Translations under genes and position numbers: made by a program
In this document: in pieces, positions 12,200-25,000 of the stretch
Numbering within the stretch: position 1 is the first letter of the stretch
Layout: each line of letters opens with the position of its first letter
The notes under the pieces: generated by a model
The model's database searches: none
Told to the model about the DNA's origin: nothing
The model's input: the letters and a program-made list of their open reading frames with translations, nothing else
NCBI RefSeq assembly: GCF_028453695.1
Contig: NC_135775.1
Coordinates: 16,278,545 to 16,342,544 of the forward strand
Direction of reading: 5' to 3'
Source of the DNA: Augochlora pura
Lineage: Eukaryota > Arthropoda > Insecta > Hymenoptera > Halictidae
DNA length: 64,000 nt

Positions 12200-12960
12200 T
12201 TAATAATTTTCCATTGACGTAAGACGGCAAACAAAAAGGAAGCAACTGACTTCCGTCAAGCTCAAAAATTGCTCGAGTTCGAACGAAAGAGTACATTTAC
12301 GTTTCCAGAATCCTTGAATAGTGACAGAATCGAACCGAACGCTCGCAGAACAAAAATTTTGCCTAAAAAATTTATTTCCCCGAGTATACGTCAGGATCAT
12401 TCGAGGGGCTGGTTCATACAAGAGTCCGTTAACCTTGCCAGTGTCTCATCGGGTTATTTAAATAATCGAGCAAAGCAAACATCGAGTCCGATATCCATGT
12501 ACTTCCTTCCATGATTCGCGGCATACAGAGGGGCCAGGTGTCGCATTCTACCGTGATCTCGACAGGAATAGAGATGCATCTCTTTCGACATCGTTCGCGC
12601 GCACCGCCAGCTGCCTTCTTTTCTCATTGTGTTTTAATGGGCCACGTGGCAGGGAGACGTCCGAGTGTTAGTAAAGCGGCACAGAGCCGCTTTTCCACGA
12701 ACGTTTCGCAACGCTAGAAGGCCAAGCCCCCATTTAGAAGTTGTTCTTGGCCTCTCCAACTCCCCACTACTACTCTCACTAACCCCACCATCCCCACCTC
12801 CCCCTTCGCCAATGCACTCACCAACTGTCACTCGCTACCCCCACCACGCCCCACCTCCTGGACTACTGGTTTCCTTGTATCAAACATATTCAGAGCTCCA
12901 AATATTTATCCTGCAGCGTACGAGATCGATCTTGTCACGTACCGGCTACCAAATTTAAAG
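12200..12960. promoter_or_regulatory. GC/CpG-rich block, candidate SOCS promoter/5' exon
   Basis: This block is much richer in G, C and CpG than its surroundings, with stretches such as CGTTCGCGCGCACCGCCAG near 12590 and a C-rich run near 12785-12810. Both strands have overlapping open frames, none with a recognisable protein signature, which fits a GC-rich non-coding region. It lies upstream of the SOCS exon in the correct orientation to supply the first, non-coding exon that the acceptor at 10855 requires. No promoter element was identified with certainty. Confidence 0.35.
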
Positions 12961-14859
12961 GACCAAAGCTGTAATTCTCTGTTTACAGAGATCCGAACTA
13001 TTCGACTCGTCAGAATATTCGTGTTTCTCAATTGAAAAAAATATTCTATTCGAATATTTTTAAAAGATTGAAATTTTCATTCTCCCATTTCGTAATATCT
13101 TGGAAATTACACGAATGTTTCTATGGGAAATTGTTTCCCATTGATTCGCTTATTAATAGAAAAATCGTTTCAAAGTACAATGAACCGATGTTCATAACTT
13201 ATGAGTAAATACGAACCTGTCACATTTATGTTAAGTAATACTAAGTTCGTATTGCTTAATGCAGGGGTTTCAAACATGCAAAGGAAAAGGAGAACATATT
13301 CAGGACAATAGAAAGTTGGAGGAAACGTAGCAGTTTCTCAACGATTACGATAAAATTGCTTCCTTTTAACAGAATTATTGATAATAAGAATTGCTCTTTT
13401 GATTTTCTTGGAGATGGGTGTGCGAAAAATTTTGAACAAAAGAATATTATTCGTTTTCATTTTCTAAGCGGGTATGTTACGATAGGTTCAGGTATTACTA
13501 GATCGGTAACAATAAATTGCGACGTTTGATACAGAATTTTCTAGTTGATAAAAGTTCCTCGATGCTGCTCGAATCAATAGAATACTAAACAAAGTTTAGC
13601 GGGAATCCGAAGAATCAATATCTCTTGTAACTCCAAAGAATCAATGTCTCTTGCGACGCAATGTTCCAGTGAATGGTACACTTTCACCAGAATTATCGCG
13701 TCACGATTAACAAACCTCTACAATATTCATTGTATGGAATAAAAGGAACGACAGTCGCTGCCAATTTCGAGAAACGATTTCGCATTGCGTCATCGATAAA
13801 GTGGTATTATCCGGAACCCTGTAAACGTTTCCATCAAAACCTCTCCTATATTCCTGCAACCCCCTTAATTCTCGTTATCGATAGCCGCTATAACGATGTA
13901 AATATGGTATCAAGAGTTGTGACGACAATCAAGATAACAGTTTCCACGAACGTTCAAGTTCAAATGCAAAATCTATTTAATCCACGATTCTATAACAAAA
14001 TACGGGGAACTATTTAAATAGTGAAATTATCTTAATTGCTCCTGTTATGTAACTGACGTTTTAGATCATTACATGAATAACAGGTAATGATTGACAATTA
14101 AAGAAGATGCCAGGTTTAAATTAACGATGAGTGAAACTGAAAGATTGATCATCGATGAAATAAAGAGCTATGCTTAGCTGGCGCCGAAGTATACCGTTTT
14201 AACATTTTGGAAGAAATGAATTACGAAATAAACAGGAGATGCAGTTTATCTATCTGATAAAAGGGATCTAGTGTCCACTCCACTCCTTTGTATAATTCAT
14301 ATGCTATATATGGGCCTAAAATAATTAAAGTAAAACGACAGCTAGAGTATCGTGGGAATTGATGTATTTCGAGTCAATTTAAAATAAGAGAGTTATAGTT
14401 TAGGAGCTACTGATTAAATATTGAAATTACTATTTATCATTGTTAATTGTAGACATCATGTTGAGAAGTAATTAATTGTAAAAATATTTCGTTTGATGAC
14501 GTCAATCGGCTTTGTTATCAAATCTTGCCTGAAATATTGGTCGGGAATAAACTGATAAGAGACAGGTATTTTAGAGATACTAGAATATGATGTAGATTTT
14601 CCTTCTACATTTAATATTTTAAAGAAAAAAAATGTATTTGTTAAACTTTTCTTCTTTGAATGCATTTTCTTACTCCAAAAGTTTCATCTTTTATTTTAAT
14701 TTTTCGACTTTACATGGAATTTCATTGGATGATATTTCTTCTTTGTATGTTCATTAATCTCTATTTTTTATTTATCGCATCACCCAGCCTTTATTCTTCT
14801 CCGGCCATCTGTTCTCTTCTGCCGTTGGAATGCTAAGGGGAGTGAAAACGACGAACGCA

Positions 14860-14919
14860 GGGAGAAAGATAGAGAGAGGGGAGAAAAAGAGAGAGGTAAA
14901 GAGAGAGAAAGAGAGAGAC
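14860..14919. repeat. GA-rich simple repeat
   Basis: An interrupted AG/GAGA purine tract of about 60 bases occurs in one strand (CT/TCTC in the other). The open frame on the minus strand here (14780-14995) is a Ser/Leu-rich translation of the repeat and is not a gene. Confidence 0.8.
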
Positions 14920-17900
14920 AAAAATCTTCAAGCAAAGAGGACTTCGCAGAATTGAATGTCGTAGTTTTATTTGAGGAAACAGAACGAGGCCCCAATGGAG
15001 GACCACAAAATTAGAAGAAACCCACGGGAATACTTTTCTATACGTATCAACTATTCATGAATCGTTCTAGACAAAACTATCGTCTATCTTTCAAATTACT
15101 GAATTAATTATAAAAATATGATTTGAGATAATAAGCGTAGATTTGTTAAAAGTAGGATTATACACACGCGTAATTATATGAAGTAGATGAAATAAATTAA
15201 TATACGTGCTTTATAAATTTGACAAAAACGTTGATGTTATATCTCATAATCATAAATTACTTTGAAATAATTACAATAATACACTAATGAGTAATTTGAA
15301 AATATGGCATTTCGAACGTGAAGATGAGTAATTTAGAAATTTTTTTAACGAGACATTTCAGTGCGTGTTATTGTAAATATGTATTTTGTATACAACGTTC
15401 GATAAGGTATCTTACGATTTGATTGCAGATGAATTAATCGACAAGGTGCACGACAAACCGACGAGAAAAGGTTGTTTGAATGAAGTAACCTAATACAAAA
15501 GTTCACAATGCGTTGTAAAAAAAATAGAATTGCAGAATGCCTGCTTAAATAAAAGCGATATTTAGTCAAATGAAACAGCAAATGAGAATTGAAAGATAAA
15601 CGACCGGACGGGGGAATAAATGATTATTTCGAGCAAGTATAAATAAGGATAACAGGGAATCGGAGGAGTGCATAAATTTTGAAGATGCGACGAACGAACC
15701 AACGAACGAACGAATGAGCTGTGCGATGCAGGCTCGTAGTTACAAGGTGGTTCGAAAACATCATAAATCGAAAGAAGGGTTCGGAGCCTACCCTGCTTTG
15801 AGGGGTCTGGCTAGAAATTCGTCTTCTCGGAAAAAGACGAACTGGGCTGATGACCTGTACGCCAGCGAAATACAGTTCGTCGTAGCGAATGCTAATTTTA
15901 CTGGTCAACTTCATCGATGCCTCCACGGTCTTTGGTCTACAGGCCTGTTCAGGAGTCGCGATCGGCTGATGAAATGCTGAGATAGCCAAACAGGTTTTGC
16001 ATAGACACTTCTATTGCTGCGTTGGCAGACTTCGACGAAATAGTTAAGAAATCCGTATTCATTTCACCAGAAATGACCGACAGACTGATTTAATTATGTA
16101 CGCGGAATTCTAGTTTTCTGCATTCAATAGCTAACATTTAAGCTAATCGTATATTTTATTCACACCGATCATGTTCTATATGCATTTTTTAATTGTTCGA
16201 TAACTAGGTAATGTAAATTTTGTTGAGTAAAAGCATGCATGTAGCCATCGAATTACTAAAAAATATTTGTATTTTATTTCATGTCTCTATTAAGATCTTT
16301 CATTCGTGCAAGAAATGTATACTTTGAAATTCCTTAGATTCCTTAACAAGAAAAGTAAAACTCCAAAATCGTACACTTAGGTACGGAATTTGTAATTATA
16401 ATGCAAAATATTTTACTGTTTGTATAGTTGTTAAGAAGGAAATAAATATGATAAATATTGTATGTACGTCTGAAAAGAATTTCATGCATTCAAAACACAC
16501 AGAATTGACGTCAACGAGTACAGCAATCGAATAATCACCATTCCTGAATGACGCTGTAGCTGGCCTCGTTATCGGCAAGATTTCCAGCAAGTATAATGAG
16601 AAGAGGTTCGCCGAATGAGTGGTAACACGGATTTTATCTCTTACAGATAAGCGTGAATTTTATTTTACAAGGCTTCGGGGAAATGAACCTGCTTCCGTGA
16701 ATGATTCTCTTTTGTCATAGCAAGTATTTAGAACGTCAACCTCTAGACGTTGACGAAGTTAACATTGTTCTGAGGAACGTGACGAATTTGAAACAATAGA
16801 TGTTTTTTTTACGCGGAACGTTTTCTTGGAAATGTTTAAATTTAAGTAGTCTATTTCGTTACTCCTTTTAATGAAGTTTATGAATAATAATTACTTCCAA
16901 TACTGAGTATGCTTTGTAACCTTTTGTAAAGTAGTAGATATTTTGTTAGACTTATTCGTCAAAATATATTTTCTGTTTATAACATTTAGCATTGTTATAC
17001 ACTATATTAATATACTGTAATTAAATTGTATAACATTTTTATTACGTAAATATTTATGAAATTACTGTCATGTATTAATAATGATTCAACTGTTTAGTAA
17101 TTCTTTTAATTATGAAAGAGACATTATAAAAAGTTCTAATTCCATATAGTTTCTATTTGTGCAATCCTTTTAATTTTCAGTTAAAACTGTCTCTTGGCGA
17201 AAGCAAATCAAAAGGAAGTAAACTAACACCAAGTGATTCATACAGTGTGTTAAATATTACAATTCGCGATAGTAAGGCCGATTCTAATTCTGGCATAGAT
17301 TATGCTTAATGAACATGAAATTTATAACAATTTCTAAACCTTTCAAACAAGTCTGTCATGGATATCTGTTGATAATAGCTGCAAGCATTTTCAAAACACT
17401 TCTGACGTGCTAGAAATGACAACGAAACGTCTAACTGACATGAAAAGTGTGAAGCAACGTTACAAAAATTAAATGCTTGACTAGTAACGATTTCAAACAT
17501 GTGCTGGATCATTTTGTAACATTGTTTGCTTCCTCGAGAGTGCATTAATATTTATACCCATTTGAACTCTTGTCAAACAAATTCTTCCCTACCTCCAAGA
17601 CCGAAGAACTTTTGACATTTTTTCAAATATGGCAGTGACATTTTGTTTAAATAAAAATTAACAATATTCTAAAATAACCGTCGACGTAATGAGAAGTCGA
17701 AAAGTGACAAACAAGTGACTGCGTTCAGCCGATTAGTCAGTTGACAGTTCCTGATAAGAATGGCATTCTAAGAATTCGAAATATTTGGCACAATTTGAAG
17801 TTTGAATTGTTCGAACAATGAATCGGTATTCGAACTGCATCCGAACTTCGAATAGTTCGAAACTGGTTTGCATGGTGGAAGAAGTTTAGAGCATTTATTA

Positions 17901-20900
17901 AAAGCCAGCTCACCGAAATAAGTTTTTGTAATCTGGTGACCACCGGGAAGAAATCCCCTATGAAACTTTCTCCGAAAAGGCACTTCCACTTTCACCTCAC
18001 GTCTCGAAAATAGCTCGAAGCACTGCTAAAAATAATCTGTCGTTGAAGCACAATTGAAATTGGCAAAATTGTCAGGCTAGCTCGTCGACTAGAGGAGAAA
18101 GCAGTAAAGGCGGAGTGTTCATTTCTTTTGAAACACAGTTTCTACTTAAATGTTTGATAAATGAAATATCAAAAGACCATGGAAACGATCTTCCTGACAC
18201 GAGGGTCTGGACAGCACTGGCGCTGCTGCCACTGAATGAATCTATAATTGCTTTTGTAGAAGCATGGAGTAGGGGCGAGCACGTGATCCGGCCAACAGTG
18301 GTGGTGGAAATCGTGGAAAACTCGTTGAGGGAGCATTAAGAACTCTATTCTAGCAATGGCTATGATGGCGGTATGACCAGGCAAACAACTTTCGGTAACC
18401 GTTGTTTCTCTGGTTTGGAATACGGACAGAACAAATAATTATTTGTCTGCAGCAATAATAAAATATGAAGTCATAAACTATACTGATCATCAGATGTACT
18501 ATATACTTCTCAGCGTTCAGGTAATAAGTAGATATTCGTGGTGGAGGTAAATGTTTATAGGGAAGGGGGCTATGTTAGTACAAGACAAGCACAAAAGTTG
18601 TTTAAATGGTTTCAATTATTGGAAGATAAACATCGTATAGAGCGTTCATTTGTAACGTTGTTAGATACCAATTTTGCATTTTAATAACTATGTAATAGCC
18701 AATTTTTATAAATTTATATGCGTGGAACTCGAATTGGGAAATCTCTTTTTTCCTATCATTTTTAACTTTTAGAAAATTTAATTTTGAAAACAAAGTAAAA
18801 TTTTAATTTTCAAGGATTTTGTCCGCTTTAACTATAAAAGCTAGAAGAATGATTTTTACACATGTCGACTCTGTAGATTACGAATGATACATGCATATAA
18901 ACATTTAAATATGTTTAAATAACAATGTTTAAACAAGTTGAAACTTCAATGCAACAATTTTACGGAAATTTTCCAATTTATTTTGAAAATTAAGGGACCG
19001 AGACAAAATCTAATTACTAATTCTAATTTAATTTTAATTAATATCTAATCTAATTAACGTGTTGAACTTACTGTTAAAATTGATATAATAAATTTCTAGA
19101 AATGGCTACTTTGTAAGCTATAAAAACTTATAGTCATTAATGTTTAGAAACACTGACATGGATGTATAAGCTATTTTATTTATTACTAAAGGGAAAAGGT
19201 TTACTTAATTGCGTAATATAAATCATTTTGGTTCAGATATTTAAGTTTTAAAATAAATTGGTGCGATAAAATTAATACATTCAAAATGCCTCGCTTCATT
19301 GAAACAAGGCTCATATTTGTCAAAACGTTTATATTGTACCATTAAAGAATCTACCATTGCATTTGAGAAAGTATACAAAATTGTTAACTCCAGCAACCAA
19401 ATGTTTGGCTGCTAGAGTTAAAATAACAGAATCGCTTAAAATAGAAAAAAACAACTAAATAGAAACTCAGGATGATGGAGGAAAACCATTTTTGAATTAA
19501 TGTTTAGTGCATTGAAATTAATAATAATTGTTCACTGGTGAATATTTTTACAACGTTTATTAAAGAAAATAAATTGTTAATTTTGTACGAATATAATACA
19601 CGTATTATACGAAATATTGAAAATATATTGCTGGCGCTGCTGTCGAAATTTACAGTCTAAATAAAATTTCCAAATGTTTTGTATAACTTACATATTTTTA
19701 CTAGTTTGTCTTTGTTTAATTGTTTAAAATGACACAAATAAATAAAAATTAAATTCAAAAGACCTACACCAACGTATTACCAAAATATGTAAAGTATAAC
19801 GAAAACTTGTATTGTCAACATTTCCATAAATAAACTAAATAAAGAATTATGATTATTCAGCTCAAACCGAAAATACGTAGAAACTGAAAAAAGTTTCTAT
19901 TCGAGACATTTGTACTTTCGTAATATTCAGACTGCGGCTTTTTATGCTTATATAAAATATTAACAATAAAAATTTTAAGAGAATTTCAAACCTCTAATAC
20001 ACCATTTTCAACTTACTAAACTTATTAATAGGAATCCTCATAGCTCTTACGATTCTATTTAACTTCAGTTCCATTCAATTGACTCAGAAAATATATTCTT
20101 CGCATGAAGATCCTCAATCCAGTAATAATACTGAATGCAGCACAGACGTATAATGCAAGTGCTGGATTCCTAAGGCAGCTATTATAAATATTTCATAATA
20201 CTTTAGACTTAGCTGCAATAAATTCTTGGATGTTATACAATGGTATAACGAGGGAAAATACGCCGAGGAAAGGACGTTTGTTGCAATTGCATGATAGTCA
20301 CGCGACTATAATACTGTCTGCAGTATTATAATTATTATAAACTAAATTACGGAGAAAATAATCTTCGAAAGTTTTGCAGAAGAGAAGTCGTTTCTCAATC
20401 TTGTAAATATAACTCGGAATATTTTTAGAGAAAACATATAAAATGCGAATTTCATGTGTTTGTATGAAAAAATTGAATTTCATCCTGTTTATAAACTGAA
20501 TGTAATCCTTAACAAAAGATAGAAAGTTTTATACATTAAAGGAATTATACTCTGAAATATGAACTAATATTTTTTTAAGTTCTTAGGAAGCATTTACGCC
20601 TTTTATGTTTAAAGAACAGAATATCCGTAAGCATTAATAATTTGAGATACTAGTGTTTTTATTTAACATCACGTAATGGACAGTCCGATACGGCTTAAAC
20701 CCATCACTTGAGCATGTGCTCCGGCGCACATACCTCGTGGAAAAATGGATTCCTTTTAACTGGTTTACGTGCGATCTCGTCTACGCTATCACGTCATCAT
20801 TCTCGCTTACGAGTTCGTATTTCCGTGGGCCTCTCGTCGAAACGTCACGAATTCCGACGATTTGACGCCGCACACTTACGATCTTGGCTGCCAATCGATT

Positions 20901-21879
20901 CTCGCTGCCAGTCTGCCTCATCCCTCCTCCATCATTCTCCTCCCAATGTTCTCGATATTGGCAAACATTTCGCGAACTGTTATTCGGGCGGAGAACAGTT
21001 TTCGCAAAATCGTAAGGCGTAACGCAAACACAAAAATAGTCGTACATTGTGCAAGATGTTAATTCAAAAAGACGCTTTAAATAAATATGAACGCTTCATG
21101 AAGTTGATGTTCGTGTGAAATAATTTTACATTTCGTGTCAGTTTTTTTTTTTTTAAAGTTCGCGTTTCTAACTCGCTAGTCGAAAGTACTACATACCATG
21201 TTTACTATCAACTAGAGAACGTTCGAAATAGTTTATAATTTCGCAGCCAGGATGTTTATATACATTGCCTTATTAATACGACATGAAATACGAAATTGTC
21301 GTTCTCAGTACTGAAGAGAATTTAGATTAAAATTACTTTCGTAGAAAAACGATTATAAATGTATCTGTTTACAATGGATTCATTTCAGATTACTTTTAAA
21401 CAATATTTTCACACACGTGACACAATTTTCTGAATATCATCGTATTTACTTGAATCAAAAATATGCATCCAAGAAATATTGTTAAATACATATTACACAA
21501 ATATTCAGTACATCAACCAGTGGTTGATGCGACAATAAATAACTAATTAAAAAAAAAAAATATTAACTTTGATTTTCAAATTTTTTAATTGTCAAAATTT
21601 TAACGAAAATTTTAAGTAATATGTAATATTACTTATTATTTACTGTAAAATATAAATTTTCAACGTTGAAATTTTGTTAATTAGCATTACGGATTTAATA
21701 AATATTATTAAATAAGCATGGCAGAAACATCAGCCTTGATTTTCGAAATTTCTAATTGTCAACATTTTTTTACAACTTTCAAATTTTCTGAGTACCAAAA
21801 TTTTATTAGATCTGACAATACTTATAACGGTTCAAAGGAGCAGACTGATGGCCATATCTGACTATTGATGAAGAATTCT

Positions 21880-21983
21880 GGAAGGGAAAGAGATGGAGCA
21901 GGGGGAAAAAGGAAGAAAAGAAGAGAGACAGGCTGAGGTCTATAGAGAAAGGAAAAGAAAAGGTGTAGAGAGAAGGGAAGGAA

Positions 21984-22027
<44 letters not shown>

Positions 22028-22053
22028 AGGGGAGAAAGGGAAAGAGAGAGAGG
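21880..22053. repeat. Long GA/purine-rich microsatellite tract
   Basis: About 170 bases are nearly pure purine on the plus strand, with an uninterrupted (GA)n core at about 21984-22022 flanked by GGGAAA- and GAAAG-type variants. The 68-residue open frame here (21893-22099) is a Glu/Arg/Lys repeat translation and is not a believable gene. Such tracts can form triplex or bind GAGA-factor-type proteins in insects; any function here is inference. Confidence 0.85.
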
Positions 22054-25000
22054 AGCCGCGTACCTAAGACACGTTATTCTTGTTCATTTCCAAGAATAAA
22101 TCCGTAAGAATCCAGCTGGTCGCACAATACGAGTTTCTCTCAACAAAATACATTTACTCCCTCGGTCCCTCTCCCTTTCAAATATTTTGCGAATTCTCGA
22201 AATCCTAAAATCCGAAATATCTGAGTTCCATTAGTCGTTTTTCGGATCTTTTCGGAGAAATATTGAAATCTTATCTGAAGTCTTTATCGGTTACAAATTT
22301 TGCGATATCTATTGCGAAGATTTTTCGCGATACGGTGTTAATACAACATTTCGCGCTTTAAAAACTATATTTCATAATGTATTTCCACTTATTTTGATTA
22401 AAACTCATTTTATGTATTCTAGTTATTTATGAAAATTAGAAAAATCATTATTTAATAAAAATAATAGCAACTCGGATGTTCTTTCCGACTATAAAAACTA
22501 AAACAATATATTAATTTATCTTGTAAATATAACAAGATATCCAATTACGTTATATCTATTATAGTAGTAAATAACCATAAACTTCTAAAATGATTACCTT
22601 AAAATTTCCGTGAGGTTACTCAGAAAGCATAACGGACAATTGACACAAGGCAACTTTTTTCTTTCGCAGTCCCGAGGCTTTCAGGGAAGATGAGTGCATT
22701 GCAGTCGACCGAATTATTATTCATAGATCCCATGAATCGTAAAGAATCATCAGGAAAACGCTCCCTTCTGATGCTACATGGTGTGTGAAAGAGGAACACC
22801 TGGTAGTGAGTCACGATTCTGAAATATGTATCCTAGCAGACCATGTGGCGTTTCTTTTACTCAGGCATTTGTATCTTCCGATTAACGATTACCTCTTAAG
22901 AGCGTTGCAACATTATTAGCAGTTTGCAACCGTATAATCTCTGTGGGGAATCGTGAAATGCATCATTCGTATTTTTATCTCGAATTATCGTCTCGATCGA
23001 AATTAATATTCAAGTAGTACTTAATTCAAAGAATTACAAAATATGTAAGTTTTTTCAATTACATCACATAGTTCCTAACAGTGTCGCATTTTTAAAAATC
23101 ATCGCAAAATTCACAAATGTGAAGTTTCTTAACATAAAATATTAAGAACGTTTCGAAGACAATGATGTATATTTTATAAGATTTTATAAGACCTTCTGAA
23201 ATGTTATTCGATCTTAGTCGAACTAAGGAATTGTCCCAATCGAATGTGTAGCGATAACAAATGCGGCTCGTGCAGTATTTGAAACGTGTCTTCCTATATG
23301 CGAGTATTTCCCGAAAGCTTTTATGTTTGTTGAACAATGAATGGAGGTCGATTCCGTTATTAGGGACACAATACGCTCCATTGTACATTGACGGAACCCC
23401 TGGTGGGGAACATTTCGTGGTAACTTGCCGGCTTTTACAGAAATCACTTTTTTGATACTGTCAGGTTCCTTGAGCATGTCTACACAAAATTCGCATTTCA
23501 CGACACTTCATAGAATCATTTTTTATCAAGCGTTTATTCTTGTTATCGTGATAAACGCCTATAAAAATTCTCTTCCAAGAAACCAATGCTACGAGAAATC
23601 AACTCTTGTTAAAGAAATTGAACAATTTGTGGGATTGACGATCGTTGATCAAATACTGTTACTTTTCTATTAGGAAAGAAAAATGTGAAGGACGAACAAG
23701 CTACTGATATAAACGCCACATAGATAAACCGTTACTGATAAGACAAACGGTAAAGTTGGAAATAATTAATGAGAAACTACAATTATGTCTTCAATGAGAT
23801 TTACGTAAAACCAGAGCTGCGAGGTAAAATCGGAGCTCCATAAAATTTTCAATAAGTTGAAATATATTAGTAAAAATTGAAACACTAAATAACAGTAATA
23901 TTTCTTATTTAAAATATATAATTTGCACAACGAATAATAAAAATCACGAAGTACTACTCCAAGTGTTTGATATAATCTAAACGCTCATTTAAAATTAGTA
24001 TTTGAATAAGTTAGTATTAATACATATAAGTAAAACAAGTATTTGTAACTAAAATTTCAAAGAAAAGTTCATCTGCAACAGGAACAGATAAAAATATTTA
24101 TTTACGAGTATCTATTTCAAAAGTTTACCTTGGTCAGCTACGCCAAAATAAACAATATACGACTATTGTTAGTTTCACTAACAACTTAATAGAGCAATAA
24201 AACTGAAATAAAGATGCGTAAAAAATGTAGGAACATCAATGTTTTAACACAAACTACGCAAATTAGAGCCAAGGTATTGCTAACGTTTGTGCCTCCACTG
24301 CAGAAAATAACTTCGAAATCTAATTCGGACTTACAGGAAGGTCCAATAGATGTATCATGCTAACAACGACTTGACGTACGTACATAAAGGATGTAGTAAG
24401 ACCAAGTTAAACATGTTAAGAAGCTTGCGAGATTTCGTAATGGAGAAGATACAGCTCCCGGAAATTTCTAAGAAAACCGTATGTGTATTTTGGTGCCCAC
24501 GTGTAATGTTGGTCTTGTTTTGATTAGATTGCAGACTTTTATGGTAAACTCTATTTTTACAGTAAAAATCATAAAACTCTGATAAAAAGAATCTTATTTT
24601 CTGTGTTGATACTAAGAATTACCGAACAGTAAATATGAGTTCTCCAAAATGCTTTACAAAAGCTATGAGATTCCGAAAATCAAAATTTTCTTGAAACATG
24701 ATATGATCACGAGTGAATCAATTTGTTCGTTAACTTTTTAAAAAGGCTTTTCTAAATTTCCGATAATCACAAAATAAAGAATTTCGGTTGGATCATTTTG
24801 ATGCTTCTGGTAAATAGCGTTAATGGCTCCAGCGGATTCAGCGAATTTTATTAGTTTTCAGACGTTGCAGACTATAATTATAGCTTGGTTGTTCTACGAA
24901 TCAGCAATAATGTGGGTTCTGCTGTATTGGAATATTCGAATATGTCGTCAGCCCAAAAGGTGACCTAATGCTTCACGTTCAGGCTATTTAGCCATAAAAG

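Noticed and set aside
18115..18339. 74-residue plus-strand open frame in a GC-richer patch
   Set aside because: An overlapping minus-strand frame of similar length exists and neither has a recognisable family signature.
20708..21062. Overlapping open frames on both strands
   Set aside because: Three frames are open over the same GC-rich block, which reflects few stop codons in GC-rich DNA, not coding.
21893..22099. 68-residue Glu/Arg/Lys-rich open frame
   Set aside because: It is the translation of a GA microsatellite.
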